A stretch of 8,922 bases of DNA from Lachnospiraceae bacterium (GCA_024691065.1 JAILOA010000124.1:1-8922), one strand, 5' to 3'; counted from the first letter of the stretch, positions 1 to 6,877 are shown. A program made the numbers and translations. The notes: generated by a model not told the origin, from the letters alone.

Positions 1-1
1 T

Positions 2-1129
2 ACCGCTGCATTTGCATTGGATTTATCTTCCGGTGTATATAGAGACGCTCTTGATGAAAATCTCTCGGATAAGCTTTCTTCCTATGGATATATGCAAATC
101 TATGATACAAGCAACTTTGGCGGTTATCAGTTTGCCCAGAGAAAGGATGAGACAGGTTCCACAATCTTTTACAAGATAAAAGGCAGGGCTGTACTCGGTG
201 TAAAAAAGATTTATTTTAATAAGAAAATCAAATATGCGATTTTCATTACATTCCAGGGTACAAATATATCCAATATGGTAAATGATGCCGACAATGATAC
301 CATCATAAATGCACCGACCGATTCGGCGGTTTATCTTATGAACAGGGATAAAAAGCTTGTATCCAGGCAGTTACATTATAAATACGATTCAAGAGGTATA
401 AATCGTGGATTTGGTAAGATAGTGGATAAATTCTACGATAACTCAAGTAATTACAGATTTTTGATAGATAAAAAGAAAGTTTCTCTGAAAGATATATTTA
501 AGGATCTCGGAAAAGAAGACAGTAAATACAGGCTTATTGTTACGGGCTTCGGTGCCGGTGGTACCATGGCAGATATCCTTGTTGGTGAAAAGCTTACCGG
601 CGAAGCAGGATATGAGAAAAATGTAGCGGCCTATACCTTCGGTGCTGCCGGCTGTTTGAGTAAAGACAGGGCGGTATCGGAAACCAATATGGAAAAAGTT
701 ACAAATTATCCTTTTTATACCAATATATTTAACTTTGTAAATGCTGATGATTATACGATAAACCTTTGCGGTGACGGGATGATGGGACAGCAGGTTATAT
801 TTACTCCGGATTTATCTTTCAGACGATATTATTATGATAACAATAAATATTCCGGACAGCTTTCTACGTGGTGGAATAGAGTCGATAATGCAATTAAAAC
901 CGATAATATAGCTCATAGATATAAGGTTTACAAGGCTTGTCTTGAACGCTTCAGAATCACTCTGGCGAGAAATTATGGATATAATTCTGTTACCAATAAT
1001 TATTGGCCTCATACAGCATATCTTACAACCAATTGCTTCAGATATTTTAATGGAATTGTTGTTGCCGATAATGGAGTACTTGCAAAGAATGGTGTTAAGA
1101 CCCAGATTAGGGTTAAGACTATAGAATAA
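2..1129 (+). CDS. Lipase class 3-like alpha/beta hydrolase with Gly in place of the nucleophile Ser (5' truncated)
   Basis: The frame is open from the window edge, so the N-terminus is missing; the first possible start inside is TTG at 17, and residues are numbered from it. The fold is suggested by lipase_3 landmarks in the right order: a strand ending in FQGT (79-82, compare FRGT), a nucleophile-elbow-like VTGFGAGGT (175-183), AYTFGAAG (205-212, compare YTFGxPxxG), NADDYTIN (242-249, the acid region) and AHRYKVY (299-305, the His region). The elbow normally reads GHSxGG; here it is G-F-G-A-G-G, so the Ser is Gly179 (codon GGT, 551-553). Asp and His candidates remain. The simplest inference is a non-hydrolytic pseudoenzyme, or one using another nucleophile. 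No signal peptide can be judged. It converges on rimM. Family assignment is by motif reading only. Confidence 0.62.
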   Translation, partial: TAAFALDLSSGVYRDALDENLSDKLSSYGYMQIYDTSNFGGYQFAQRKDETGSTIFYKIKGRAVLGVKKIYFNKKIKYAIFITFQGTNISNMVNDADNDTIINAPTDSAVYLMNRDKKLVSRQLHYKYDSRGINRGFGKIVDKFYDNSSNYRFLIDKKKVSLKDIFKDLGKEDSKYRLIVTGFGAGGTMADILVGEKLTGEAGYEKNVAAYTFGAAGCLSKDRAVSETNMEKVTNYPFYTNIFNFVNADDYTINLCGDGMMGQQVIFTPDLSFRRYYYDNNKYSGQLSTWWNRVDNAIKTDNIAHRYKVYKACLERFRITLARNYGYNSVTNNYWPHTAYLTTNCFRYFNGIVVADNGVLAKNGVKTQIRVKTIE

Positions 1130-1138
1130 TTAAATTCA

Positions 1139-1159
1139 CTCTTGCCGGATTGGCAAGGG
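1139..1159 (+). terminator. Weak hairpin after the lipase-like gene
   Basis: CTTGCC (1141-1146) pairs with GGCAAG (1152-1157) around a 5-nt loop, and two further outer pairs (one a wobble) extend the stem. It starts 10 nt after the stop codon. Only a poor T run (ATTT) follows, so termination here is uncertain. Confidence 0.35.
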
Positions 1160-1181
1160 ATTTAAAACAGCGAAAGCTGAC

Positions 1182-1211
1182 AAAAAAGGGCTGAGTTTAT
1201 ATCAGCCCTTT
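1182..1211 (-). terminator. Intrinsic terminator of rimM, overlapping its stop codon
   Basis: A perfect 10-bp stem, AAAGGGCTGA (1185-1194) with TCAGCCCTTT (1202-1211), encloses a 7-nt loop. Read leftward it ends in a run of six T, as expected for a Rho-independent terminator of the rimM transcript. The rimM TAA (1197-1199) lies in the loop, and the last sense codons form one arm. Read rightward there is no T run, so it is mainly one-directional. Confidence 0.85.
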
Positions 1212-1958
1212 CATTATGTGTACATTTACATATTTTTCGGTATCATTAAGTTCTAAAACACATTCATCAATTAATGGAAGCAGAATATGCTTTGGGAGAA
1301 TATTAACGGTTGTTTTGACATCGATTACAAAATTTGCTCCGGTATCAAATATATCCGAGATAATTCCGATTTGCTTCAATTTGTTGTCGGTATCTGAAGT
1401 ATTACCGTTGTTTGCGCTATTATCGGAGGTTATGTTGTCATTAGAATCTGAATTTACTGACTCATTGCCAACATTTGTATTTACAGATGAACTTTCAGAA
1501 CTTGAAATATCAGTTCCGGTTGTTTCGAATTTGTTTTCTGATTTTGTCTTGTTTCGATTTCTGTAACGCCTGTTTTTAGCATCTTTCTTTTTTTCAAGTA
1601 TTTCTGCGATGATTTCATCAAGATTATCCGCATAGACCGGTGCATTTATCATATCAGCTATATAGAATTCATCTTCTTCGAGCGGGATAGCATTCTCGCG
1701 GTCGATAAGTAAATCCATTCCTTTAAATTTCTCGATTTGATTAATGTTATCAAATTCTTTAAATCCCATTATTACCATATTTTTAAAAAATGAAACCGAT
1801 TGGGGATGAACCTCCATGTAATTATTATTTCCGGTGTCTATATAGACGCTCTTAAGCTTTTTAAAGCGGTTTACATCATCGGTTGTAGGATAAACCTTAA
1901 CCTGTCCACGTAAACCATGTGTATTGGCTATAACACCAACTCTAAAATAATCCTGCAT
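1197..1958 (-). CDS. rimM: Ribosome maturation factor RimM with a large low-complexity insert
   Basis: RimM binds ribosomal protein S19 and helps mature the 30S head. The N-terminal domain is clear (GVIANTHGLRGQVKVYP, residues 8-24), as is the end of the PRC-barrel domain (IGIISDIFDTGANFVIDV, 197-214, then the closing MKGLI). The protein has 253 residues against roughly 165-180 for the family. The excess is an insert at about 113-193, within the first hairpin of the PRC barrel between PVYADN and KQIGII. It starts with a charged helix-like stretch rich in K, R and E, then becomes almost purely S, N, T, D, G and E. The reading frame is intact and both flanks are conserved, so it is probably functional. 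The ATG at 1958 follows AGAAAGGAAA (1974-1965). In related bacteria rimM sits between khpA and trmD; here it is inverted and about 3 kb from ffh. Confidence 0.93.
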   Translation of the reverse strand: MQDYFRVGVIANTHGLRGQVKVYPTTDDVNRFKKLKSVYIDTGNNNYMEVHPQSVSFFKNMVIMGFKEFDNINQIEKFKGMDLLIDRENAIPLEEDEFYIADMINAPVYADNLDEIIAEILEKKKDAKNRRYRNRNKTKSENKFETTGTDISSSESSSVNTNVGNESVNSDSNDNITSDNSANNGNTSDTDNKLKQIGIISDIFDTGANFVIDVKTTVNILPKHILLPLIDECVLELNDTEKYVNVHIMKGLI

Positions 1959-1990
1959 AAATAATTTCCTTTCTAATAATTGATATTTAT

Positions 1991-2146
1991 AAAATAGTCT
2001 TGATTTGAAAAAATAGTCTTGATTTGAAAAAAATAGTCTTGATTTGAAAAAATAGTCGGGATTTGTAAAAATAATCTAAATTTTAAAAATAGTCGAAATT
2101 TGTTAAAATGGTTTGAATTTGTAAAAACAGTCTCAATTTGTAAAAT
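1991..2146. repeat. Tandem array of eight 17-20 bp units upstream of rimM
   Basis: The unit on the + strand is approximately AAAAATAGTCTTGATTTG. Copies begin near 1991, 2008, 2027, 2047, 2066, 2085, 2103 and 2122. The three nearest rimM are almost identical and the outer ones are increasingly diverged, which suggests recent expansion at the rimM end. The array fills most of the 238-bp space between the membrane-protein stop and the rimM start and covers the place where a rimM promoter would lie. I see no convincing terminator here, so rimM may also be read through from the membrane-protein gene. Confidence 0.93.
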
Positions 2147-2196
2147 CCCCGGGAGGCTTAATTGGGAATATTAATATTATTAATTATCAGTCCTTG

Positions 2197-4254
2197 TTAA
2201 ACAAGCCCTTCCGTAACCCCCATGCCTACATTTGGATGATAAATTGAATAAACCAGGTCAAATGCAAAGGCCGCAATTAAAATGATGCAAATCAAAGCAC
2301 GAATTTTTCTTGGGATTTTAGCTAATAAATTATCGGCTACAGGTGCGATAAAATAGGTCATTGCAACACCTGCAAGTCCGAATACCAATAGTCCTTCAAG
2401 ACAAACTCTGCCATTTATATTCATAAAATATCCTGTATAGTCCCACCATTTTTTGTCAAAAAGAACTTCTAAAAGCCAATGTGCGGAATATTCCACAAGA
2501 CCGCAAACGGTAAAGGTTCCGGCAAACATAAGCCCCGGATTTTTCCTGAGAGGCTTTAGTACATAGATTATTATTAAGCCACCAACGCCGTAAATAGGGA
2601 GCCACGGGCCATTCATAGTACCTCTGTTAACAAATATACCTTCATTTATGAGATAGAAGAATACTTCCCAAACCCATCCAATCAATGAGAAAAAGAAGAA
2701 AAATAATATAAATGTATTGCCGCCGTAAGGTCTTTCCCAATCAGTGGAAAGCCAGTCTCTTCTTGAGATAAATGGACTTGGACAATATTCATCGGGATAA
2801 TAATAAGCACCGTTTGTATTCATAAACATTATGTCATCTATGAATAAATCATATGGATCTTCAGGTGATTCTTTGTCCTCTGATTTTGAAATCCCTGTTT
2901 TCTTCAGAATAGTATTATTATAATTCTCAATGTTTTCAATAAGATCAGCGGTTTTAACACCCACAACCGAGTTGTTAAGAACGTCCTTTGTCTTTTCGAT
3001 TGTAAGGTTAATCTTATCAGAGACCTTATTATACCGTTCATAATAAAGTTCTGTCATTTCATAAATATTCTCGGTAAAATCAGCATATTTTTCAGACAAA
3101 TCATTATATTTTTCTGTAAGCGGATTTGTTTTTTCTTCAGAAAGTGTGAGCATTGTGTCTGAAGTGTTTTCGGTGTTTTTTGTGTCGGAAGAATTGGAAT
3201 TAGTGTCTGTTGCGTGTTCATTCAGGGTGCCGGATTCTGCAGTGTCTGATGTGTGTTCATTCAGGGCGCCGGATCCTGCAGTGTCTGATGCGTGTTCGTT
3301 CAGGGCGCCGGATCTTGCAGTGTCTGTTGCATGTTCATTTTGGATACCGGATCCGGAGGACTTTGCATCTTTTAACGGAACCTTAATAAGTCCGCAGGCT
3401 TTATTTCTAACAAATGAATAGACCTCCGCAGAGGCACATTCCTTAAATGCATTTGAAAAGAAGAGGGACGTCATGTCCATGGTAAATTTATCTAAAAGTG
3501 AAATAGGTAAAAATGATAAATCGAGAAGAAAATAATTTCTCTTATTACCGTTTATAATTTGTTTTGAAAGTAAAAATGCATCTTTTGAAGAGATGTTAGG
3601 ATTTTCAGCTAGTATATAAGGAATCATCCTGTATTGATAATATTTTATGATTCCACCTACGATTGTAAGATTCCAGAGAGATTGGTAAATGGACCTCTGA
3701 AGCATAATTTTTGCTACATTTTTCGTGGTGCCTGTAATATATATAAATAAAATCCTGTCTGCTTTTGTTTTGCTATAGCTTCTGTGTTCCAGGAAATATC
3801 GGCATCTGCCGACGATGATTACATTTTTTACAAAAATCCAAATAAAGGCCGAGAGCAATATCATAAAGAAGATAGTAATTGAATTTGCGACTTTACCTTT
3901 AAATAATATTTGATTTACACCATTTATAATGCCGAATATCAGTGAACCTGAAGCAGTTATCTGGTTAACGAATACAGAAAAATAACCTTTTGTATATTTC
4001 TGCCCTTTTGTAGATGTTTTGGTATTTACATCCACAATTTCCTGATTATTAAGTATTTCTTCAATGATTTTTGAGTTTGATTTGATGCTGTTTGTAAGAA
4101 GCATAGTGCTGTCAATGTCACTGCTCCAATCATTTGAATGAGAATAACCGCCTACAACTATGAAGCTTACGATAAATACGATGATTATATTCATAAAATA
4201 GTGGGTTTTTAATGCTTTGAATGCATTTTTCCATATATATTTAATACTAAACAT
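2197..4254 (-). CDS. Membrane protein: DUF975-like domain, repeat linker, C-terminal ABC_trans_CmpB (DUF1113) domain
   Basis: The predicted protein has 685 residues. The N-terminal part (about 1-290) has a short amphipathic start, a membrane segment near 20-37, further membrane segments, and a stretch (YILAENPNISSKDAFLLSK, then LLDLSFLPISLL) resembling DUF975 proteins. A polar linker follows, with four 13-residue repeats at about 300-351 and a helical, possibly coiled-coil region at about 375-450. The C-terminus (about 511-685) matches the putative ABC-transporter type IV family: LIGWVWEVFFYL, NRGTMNGPWLPIYGVGG, VEYSAHWLLEVLF, KWWDYTGYFMNINGRVCLEG. The biochemical role is unknown. The ATG at 4254 is preferred because the protein then begins like DUF975 members, but no good ribosome binding site precedes it. 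An in-frame TTG at 4311 (704 residues) lies just downstream of the likely promoter and remains possible. The gene is read toward rimM. Confidence 0.85.
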   Translation of the reverse strand: MFSIKYIWKNAFKALKTHYFMNIIIVFIVSFIVVGGYSHSNDWSSDIDSTMLLTNSIKSNSKIIEEILNNQEIVDVNTKTSTKGQKYTKGYFSVFVNQITASGSLIFGIINGVNQILFKGKVANSITIFFMILLSAFIWIFVKNVIIVGRCRYFLEHRSYSKTKADRILFIYITGTTKNVAKIMLQRSIYQSLWNLTIVGGIIKYYQYRMIPYILAENPNISSKDAFLLSKQIINGNKRNYFLLDLSFLPISLLDKFTMDMTSLFFSNAFKECASAEVYSFVRNKACGLIKVPLKDAKSSGSGIQNEHATDTARSGALNEHASDTAGSGALNEHTSDTAESGTLNEHATDTNSNSSDTKNTENTSDTMLTLSEEKTNPLTEKYNDLSEKYADFTENIYEMTELYYERYNKVSDKINLTIEKTKDVLNNSVVGVKTADLIENIENYNNTILKKTGISKSEDKESPEDPYDLFIDDIMFMNTNGAYYYPDEYCPSPFISRRDWLSTDWERPYGGNTFILFFFFFSLIGWVWEVFFYLINEGIFVNRGTMNGPWLPIYGVGGLIIIYVLKPLRKNPGLMFAGTFTVCGLVEYSAHWLLEVLFDKKWWDYTGYFMNINGRVCLEGLLVFGLAGVAMTYFIAPVADNLLAKIPRKIRALICIILIAAFAFDLVYSIYHPNVGMGVTEGLV
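3203..3358 (-). repeat. Coding minisatellite: four 39-bp tandem repeats
   Basis: Units lie at 3203-3241, 3242-3280, 3281-3319 and 3320-3358. Each encodes 13 residues on the pattern xSGxxNEHxxDTx (for example GSGALNEHTSDTA). The period is a multiple of three, so copy number can change without a frameshift. The unit farthest from the stop codon (3320-3358) is the most diverged. The tract is in the hydrophilic linker between the two membrane domains. Confidence 0.95.
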
Positions 4255-4334
4255 AATAAAATATTTCGGATTATTAATCTGATCCTTTCTGTTAGATTCA
4301 TATGGTGTCAAGAAGACTCGATTTACCTTATAAT

Positions 4335-4363
4335 ATTATACAAATTAAGGTTGTATAATTCAA
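4335..4363 (-). promoter_or_regulatory. Sigma-A-type promoter for the membrane-protein gene
   Basis: Read leftward there is a -35 TTGAAT (4363-4358), a 17-bp spacer and a consensus -10 TATAAT (4340-4335). The predicted start of transcription is near 4328. This gives a 5' leader of about 17 nt to the TTG at 4311 or about 74 nt to the ATG at 4254. Confidence 0.7.
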
Positions 4364-4404
4364 GTTATTATTTTTTAAGAGGACTTTACATTTATATTAT
4401 TTTA

Positions 4405-4482
4405 AGTTAATCTATAGTACGGAATTATTATATTGATGAATTTATCAGTTAATCTATAGTACGGAATTATTATATTGATGAT
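4405..4482. repeat. 42-bp tandem duplication between the divergent genes
   Basis: The 35-base segment at 4405-4439 (beginning AGTTAATCTATAGTACGG) recurs exactly at 4447-4481. The 6-7 bases between the copies make the period 42 bp. It lies in the roughly 360-bp divergent region between the membrane-protein start and ffh, outside both core promoters. The rest of that region is AT-rich with no gene that I can see. Confidence 0.95.
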
Positions 4483-4560
4483 TTTTTTTGATTATAATCC
4501 GGAAGGTAACACGATAATTAGATAAATTTAAGTTATTTTTGAAATTGTAAAGAAATTTTG

Positions 4561-4589
4561 TTGACAAAACTGAAATTTTAATATATACT
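4561..4589 (+). promoter_or_regulatory. Near-consensus sigma-A promoter of ffh
   Basis: A perfect -35 TTGACA (4561-4566), 17-bp spacer and -10 TATACT (4584-4589) predict a transcript starting near 4596. This makes the ATG at 4595 unusable as a start and supports the ffh start at 4619, about 23 nt into the message. Confidence 0.88.
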
Positions 4590-4618
4590 CGATAATGTTT
4601 GTTGAAAGGGGAGTTATT

Positions 4619-5980
4619 ATGGCATTTGAAAATTTATCCACAAAACTTCAAAATGTATTCAAAAACCTTAAAAGCAAAGGCAGATTAACCGAAGCCGATG
4701 TTAAGGCGAGTTTAAAGGAAGTTAAGCTTGCACTTCTTGAGGCAGATGTTAACTTTAAGGTTGTTAAAAAATTTATAAAGTCAGTGGAAGAGCGTGCCAT
4801 AGGTCAGGATGTTTTGACAAGCCTCTCTCCGGGACAGATGGTTATTAAAATCGTTAATGAGGAAATGATTAGCCTGATGGGCTCTGAAACAACAGAGCTA
4901 AAGCTTAATCCACCGGGAGAACTTACGGTTATATTGATGGCAGGTCTTCAGGGTGCCGGTAAAACAACTACTACGGCAAAGATTGCCGGTAAGCTTAAGT
5001 CAAAGGGCAGAAAACCTTTACTTGTAGCCTGCGATATTTACAGACCGGCTGCTATTGAACAGTTGCAGGTCAACGGTGATAAGCAGGGTGTTCCTGTGTT
5101 TTCAATGGGAACCAAGAACAGTCCTGTTGATATTGCGAAAGCCGGTATTCTTCACGCAGAGAAGAATGGCATGGATGTTGTTATTCTCGATACCGCCGGT
5201 CGTCTTCATGTAGATGAGGACATGATGGTTGAGCTTGAACAAATCAAGGATTCGGTTCCGGTAACCCAGACAATTCTCGTTGTCGATGCGATGACAGGTC
5301 AGGATGCCGTAAATGCAGCGAGTGCATTTAATGAGCGTATTGAGATTGATGGTGTTATCCTTACCAAAATGGACGGTGATTCCCGTGGTGGTGCCGCACT
5401 TTCTGTTAAGGCTGTCACTAATAAGCCTATTCTCTATGTAGGTATGGGCGAGAAACTTTCTGATTTGGAGCAGTTTTATCCGGACAGAATGGCATCCAGA
5501 ATTCTTGGTATGGGTGATGTGCTTACCTTGATTGAAAAAGCTGAGGCTGATCTCGATAAGGAAAAGGCTATCGAACTTTCAAAGAAGCTTAAAAAGAATG
5601 AATTTGATTTTAATGATTTCCTTGATCAGCTTGCCCAGGTTAAGAAGATGGGTGGTTTATCATCGATTTTAAGTATGCTTCCGGGTATGGGATTACCTGA
5701 AGGTTTGGAAGTTGATGATGACATTTTTAAATCAACGGAAGCAATTATTCATTCTATGACTCTTGAAGAAAGATCTAATCCTCAGATTATCAATGTTTCG
5801 AGGAAAAATCGTATTGCCAAGGGGGCAGGTGTTAATATTGCCGAAGTTAATAAGCTTATGAAGCAATATGAGCAGAGCAAGAAGATGATGAAGCAGATGA
5901 ATTCTGCGATGAAGGGCAAGGGAAAGAAGAGACGCGCTATGTCTAATCTTTTCGGAGGCGGAAATCCTTTTGGATTCTAA
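4619..5980 (+). CDS. ffh: Signal recognition particle protein Ffh (SRP54 GTPase)
   Basis: Ffh binds signal sequences of nascent membrane and secreted proteins and, with the SRP RNA and receptor FtsY, delivers ribosomes to the membrane. Its 453 residues match the family's usual length. An N domain (about 1-90) is followed by the G domain: P-loop GLQGAGKTTTT (109-119), DIYRPAAIEQL, DTAGR (191-195), TKMDG (249-253) and GMGEKLSDLE. The methionine-rich M domain carries the RNA-binding helix region SRKNRIAKGAG (394-404) and ends in MKQYEQSKKMMKQM and a basic, glycine-rich tail. The family usually has GSG where GAG is seen, a small change. The start at 4619 follows AAGGGGAG (4606-4613) by 5 nt; the in-frame ATG at 4595 lies at or before the predicted transcription start. 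No ylxM precedes it. It leads the ffh-rpsP-khpA unit. Confidence 0.97.
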   Translation: MAFENLSTKLQNVFKNLKSKGRLTEADVKASLKEVKLALLEADVNFKVVKKFIKSVEERAIGQDVLTSLSPGQMVIKIVNEEMISLMGSETTELKLNPPGELTVILMAGLQGAGKTTTTAKIAGKLKSKGRKPLLVACDIYRPAAIEQLQVNGDKQGVPVFSMGTKNSPVDIAKAGILHAEKNGMDVVILDTAGRLHVDEDMMVELEQIKDSVPVTQTILVVDAMTGQDAVNAASAFNERIEIDGVILTKMDGDSRGGAALSVKAVTNKPILYVGMGEKLSDLEQFYPDRMASRILGMGDVLTLIEKAEADLDKEKAIELSKKLKKNEFDFNDFLDQLAQVKKMGGLSSILSMLPGMGLPEGLEVDDDIFKSTEAIIHSMTLEERSNPQIINVSRKNRIAKGAGVNIAEVNKLMKQYEQSKKMMKQMNSAMKGKGKKRRAMSNLFGGGNPFGF

Positions 5981-6008
5981 TTGTTTTTAAAGCAGTGATA
6001 AGTTACGG

Positions 6009-6037
6009 TTGGCTTTGATTATTTTATTTGGTATTAT
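6009..6037 (+). promoter_or_regulatory. Possible internal promoter for rpsP-khpA
   Basis: TTGGCT (6009-6014), a 17-bp spacer and TATTAT (6032-6037) lie in the 136-nt gap between ffh and rpsP. The gap has no evident terminator, so rpsP could be expressed both by read-through from ffh and from this site. The AT-rich leader that follows shows a small 5-bp hairpin at 6035-6049. Confidence 0.5.
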
Positions 6038-6116
6038 CGAAGATCGATACATTTATATGATTCGACTTCGTAATATATATATTATTTATTATTTAAAAAA
6101 TTTGGAGGAAAAAAAA

Positions 6117-6359
6117 GTGGCTGTTAAGTTAAGATTAACCAGAATGGGAAAGAAAAAATCACCTTTTTATAGGGTTGTAGTTGCTGATGAAAGAGCACCA
6201 AGAGATGGTAGATTTATAGATTCTATTGGAATTTATGATCCTAAGCAGGAGCCAAGCTTATTTAAGGTAGATGAAGAGAAGGCTAAGCAGTGGATTGCTA
6301 ATGGAGCTAAGCCTACAGAAACTGTTGGTAAACTTTTAAAGCAGGCTGGTATCATGTAA
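6117..6359 (+). CDS. rpsP: 30S ribosomal protein S16
   Basis: S16 is a small protein of the 30S body needed for subunit assembly. The 80-residue product is normal for the family and shows its signature throughout: AVKLRLTRMGKKKSPFYRVV at the N-terminus, then ADERAPRDGRFIDSIGIYDP and WIANGAKPTETVGKLLKQAG. The start is GTG at 6117, placed by a strong GGAGG (6104-6108) 8 nt upstream and by homology of the first residues. The frame stays open further upstream to 6009, but that extension is AT-rich, overlaps a probable promoter and does not resemble S16. khpA follows after 69 nt with no terminator, so the two are probably co-transcribed. Confidence 0.97.
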   Translation: MAVKLRLTRMGKKKSPFYRVVVADERAPRDGRFIDSIGIYDPKQEPSLFKVDEEKAKQWIANGAKPTETVGKLLKQAGIM

Positions 6360-6428
6360 TTAGTAATAATGACTTTATGTTATTATCACTTTATTAAATG
6401 ATTATTGGTCAGATTGTGAGGCGTTATT

Positions 6429-6674
6429 ATGAAGGAACTCGTAATAGTTTTAGCTAAATCCCTCGTAGATAATCCTGATCAGGTAGTTGTAGAAGAAACA
6501 GAGACGGAGAATGATATTACTTTGCGCCTTAAGGTAGCAGACGAGGATATGGGTAAGGTTATTGGTAAGGGTGGTAGAATTGCAAAGGCAATTCGTACTC
6601 TTGTAAAGGCCTCTGCCTTTAATAATGAAAAGAAAATCTATGTTGAAATCGGCGACGAGAAGACAGAAGATTAA
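6429..6674 (+). CDS. khpA: KH-domain RNA-binding protein KhpA
   Basis: The 81-residue protein is essentially a single KH domain, the normal size for KhpA (YlqC). The RNA-binding GxxG loop is clear in MGKVIGKGGRIAKAIRTLVK (41-60), with GKGG the core. Flanking strands are at DITLRLKVA and KKIYVEIGD, and the C-terminus is acidic. Family members bind RNA, often with the partner KhpB/EloR, and affect cell division and envelope growth in streptococci; the role in this organism is not shown. The ATG at 6429 follows GTGAGG (6416-6421) by 7 nt. In most related bacteria rimM comes directly after this gene, whereas here the transcript ends at 6766. Confidence 0.93.
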   Translation: MKELVIVLAKSLVDNPDQVVVEETETENDITLRLKVADEDMGKVIGKGGRIAKAIRTLVKASAFNNEKKIYVEIGDEKTED

Positions 6675-6676
6675 TT

Positions 6677-6701
6677 TTGCAAAAGATTTAAATCTTTGCA
6701 A
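6677..6701. repeat. Inverted repeat just after khpA
   Basis: TTGCAAAAGATTT (6677-6689) pairs with AAATCTTTGCAA (6690-6701) as a nearly continuous 12-bp palindrome with one bulged A. It starts two bases after the khpA stop codon. It lacks a T run, so it is more likely an mRNA 3'-end stabiliser or protein-binding palindrome than a terminator. Confidence 0.6.
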
Positions 6702-6709
6702 ATAATTAT

Positions 6710-6766
6710 AAAGAAGCCCCATGGATAGGGTGTTGATTTTCCTATCTTTGGAGCTTCTTTTGTTTC
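6710..6766 (+). terminator. Strong intrinsic terminator of the ffh-rpsP-khpA unit
   Basis: A 20-bp stem pairs 6710-6729 with 6741-6760 with only two mismatches and one G-T pair, around an 11-nt loop. TTTTGTTT (6759-6766) follows. It closes the unit before trmD and isolates trmD transcriptionally. Confidence 0.88.
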
Positions 6767-6817
6767 TTTGTTTATTATTTATCTGATGAAATTTGAACGT
6801 GGCGTATATGTCTTTTA

Positions 6818-6877
6818 TTAGATAGGGTTATATTTACTTTTGTAATCTTAGATGGGGTTATATTTACTTTTGTAATC
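6818..6877. repeat. 30-bp tandem duplication upstream of trmD
   Basis: Copies at 6818-6847 and 6848-6877 are directly adjacent and differ at a single base (TTAGATAGGG versus TTAGATGGGG at the start). Both lie in the 201-bp stretch between the khpA terminator and trmD, which contains no gene that I can see. Confidence 0.97.

Noticed and set aside
1216..1566. Open frame on the + strand opposite the rimM insert
   Set aside because: It is a by-product of the S/N/T-rich coding composition on the other strand.
1991..2146. CRISPR array
   Set aside because: Units are directly adjacent with no unique spacers, no palindromic direct repeat and no cas genes nearby.
2146..2154. TCCCCGGGA palindrome as a terminator for the membrane-protein gene
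   Set aside because: It has no loop or following T run and is too short to form a terminator.
3146..3421. Open frame on the + strand opposite the 39-bp repeats
   Set aside because: It is open because the repeat period is a multiple of three; it is antisense to a long, domain-supported gene and resembles no protein I know.
4494..4518. Lone copy of the trmD-tail repeat unit upstream of ffh
   Set aside because: It shares a 12-mer (ATAATCCGGAAG) and a 9-mer (CACGATAAT) with the array at 7735-7912, but matches of this length are expected by chance in AT-rich DNA of this size.
4595..4618. Upstream ATG as the ffh start
   Set aside because: It lies at or before the predicted transcription start of the TTGACA/TATACT promoter, and the ATG at 4619 has a strong ribosome binding site and the conserved N-terminus.
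6009..6116. N-terminal extension of ribosomal protein S16
   Set aside because: The extension overlaps a probable promoter and the ribosome binding site; S16 proteins begin at AVKLRL.
6450..6722. Minus-strand frame across khpA
   Set aside because: It is a shadow of khpA and its terminator, with no recognisable product.
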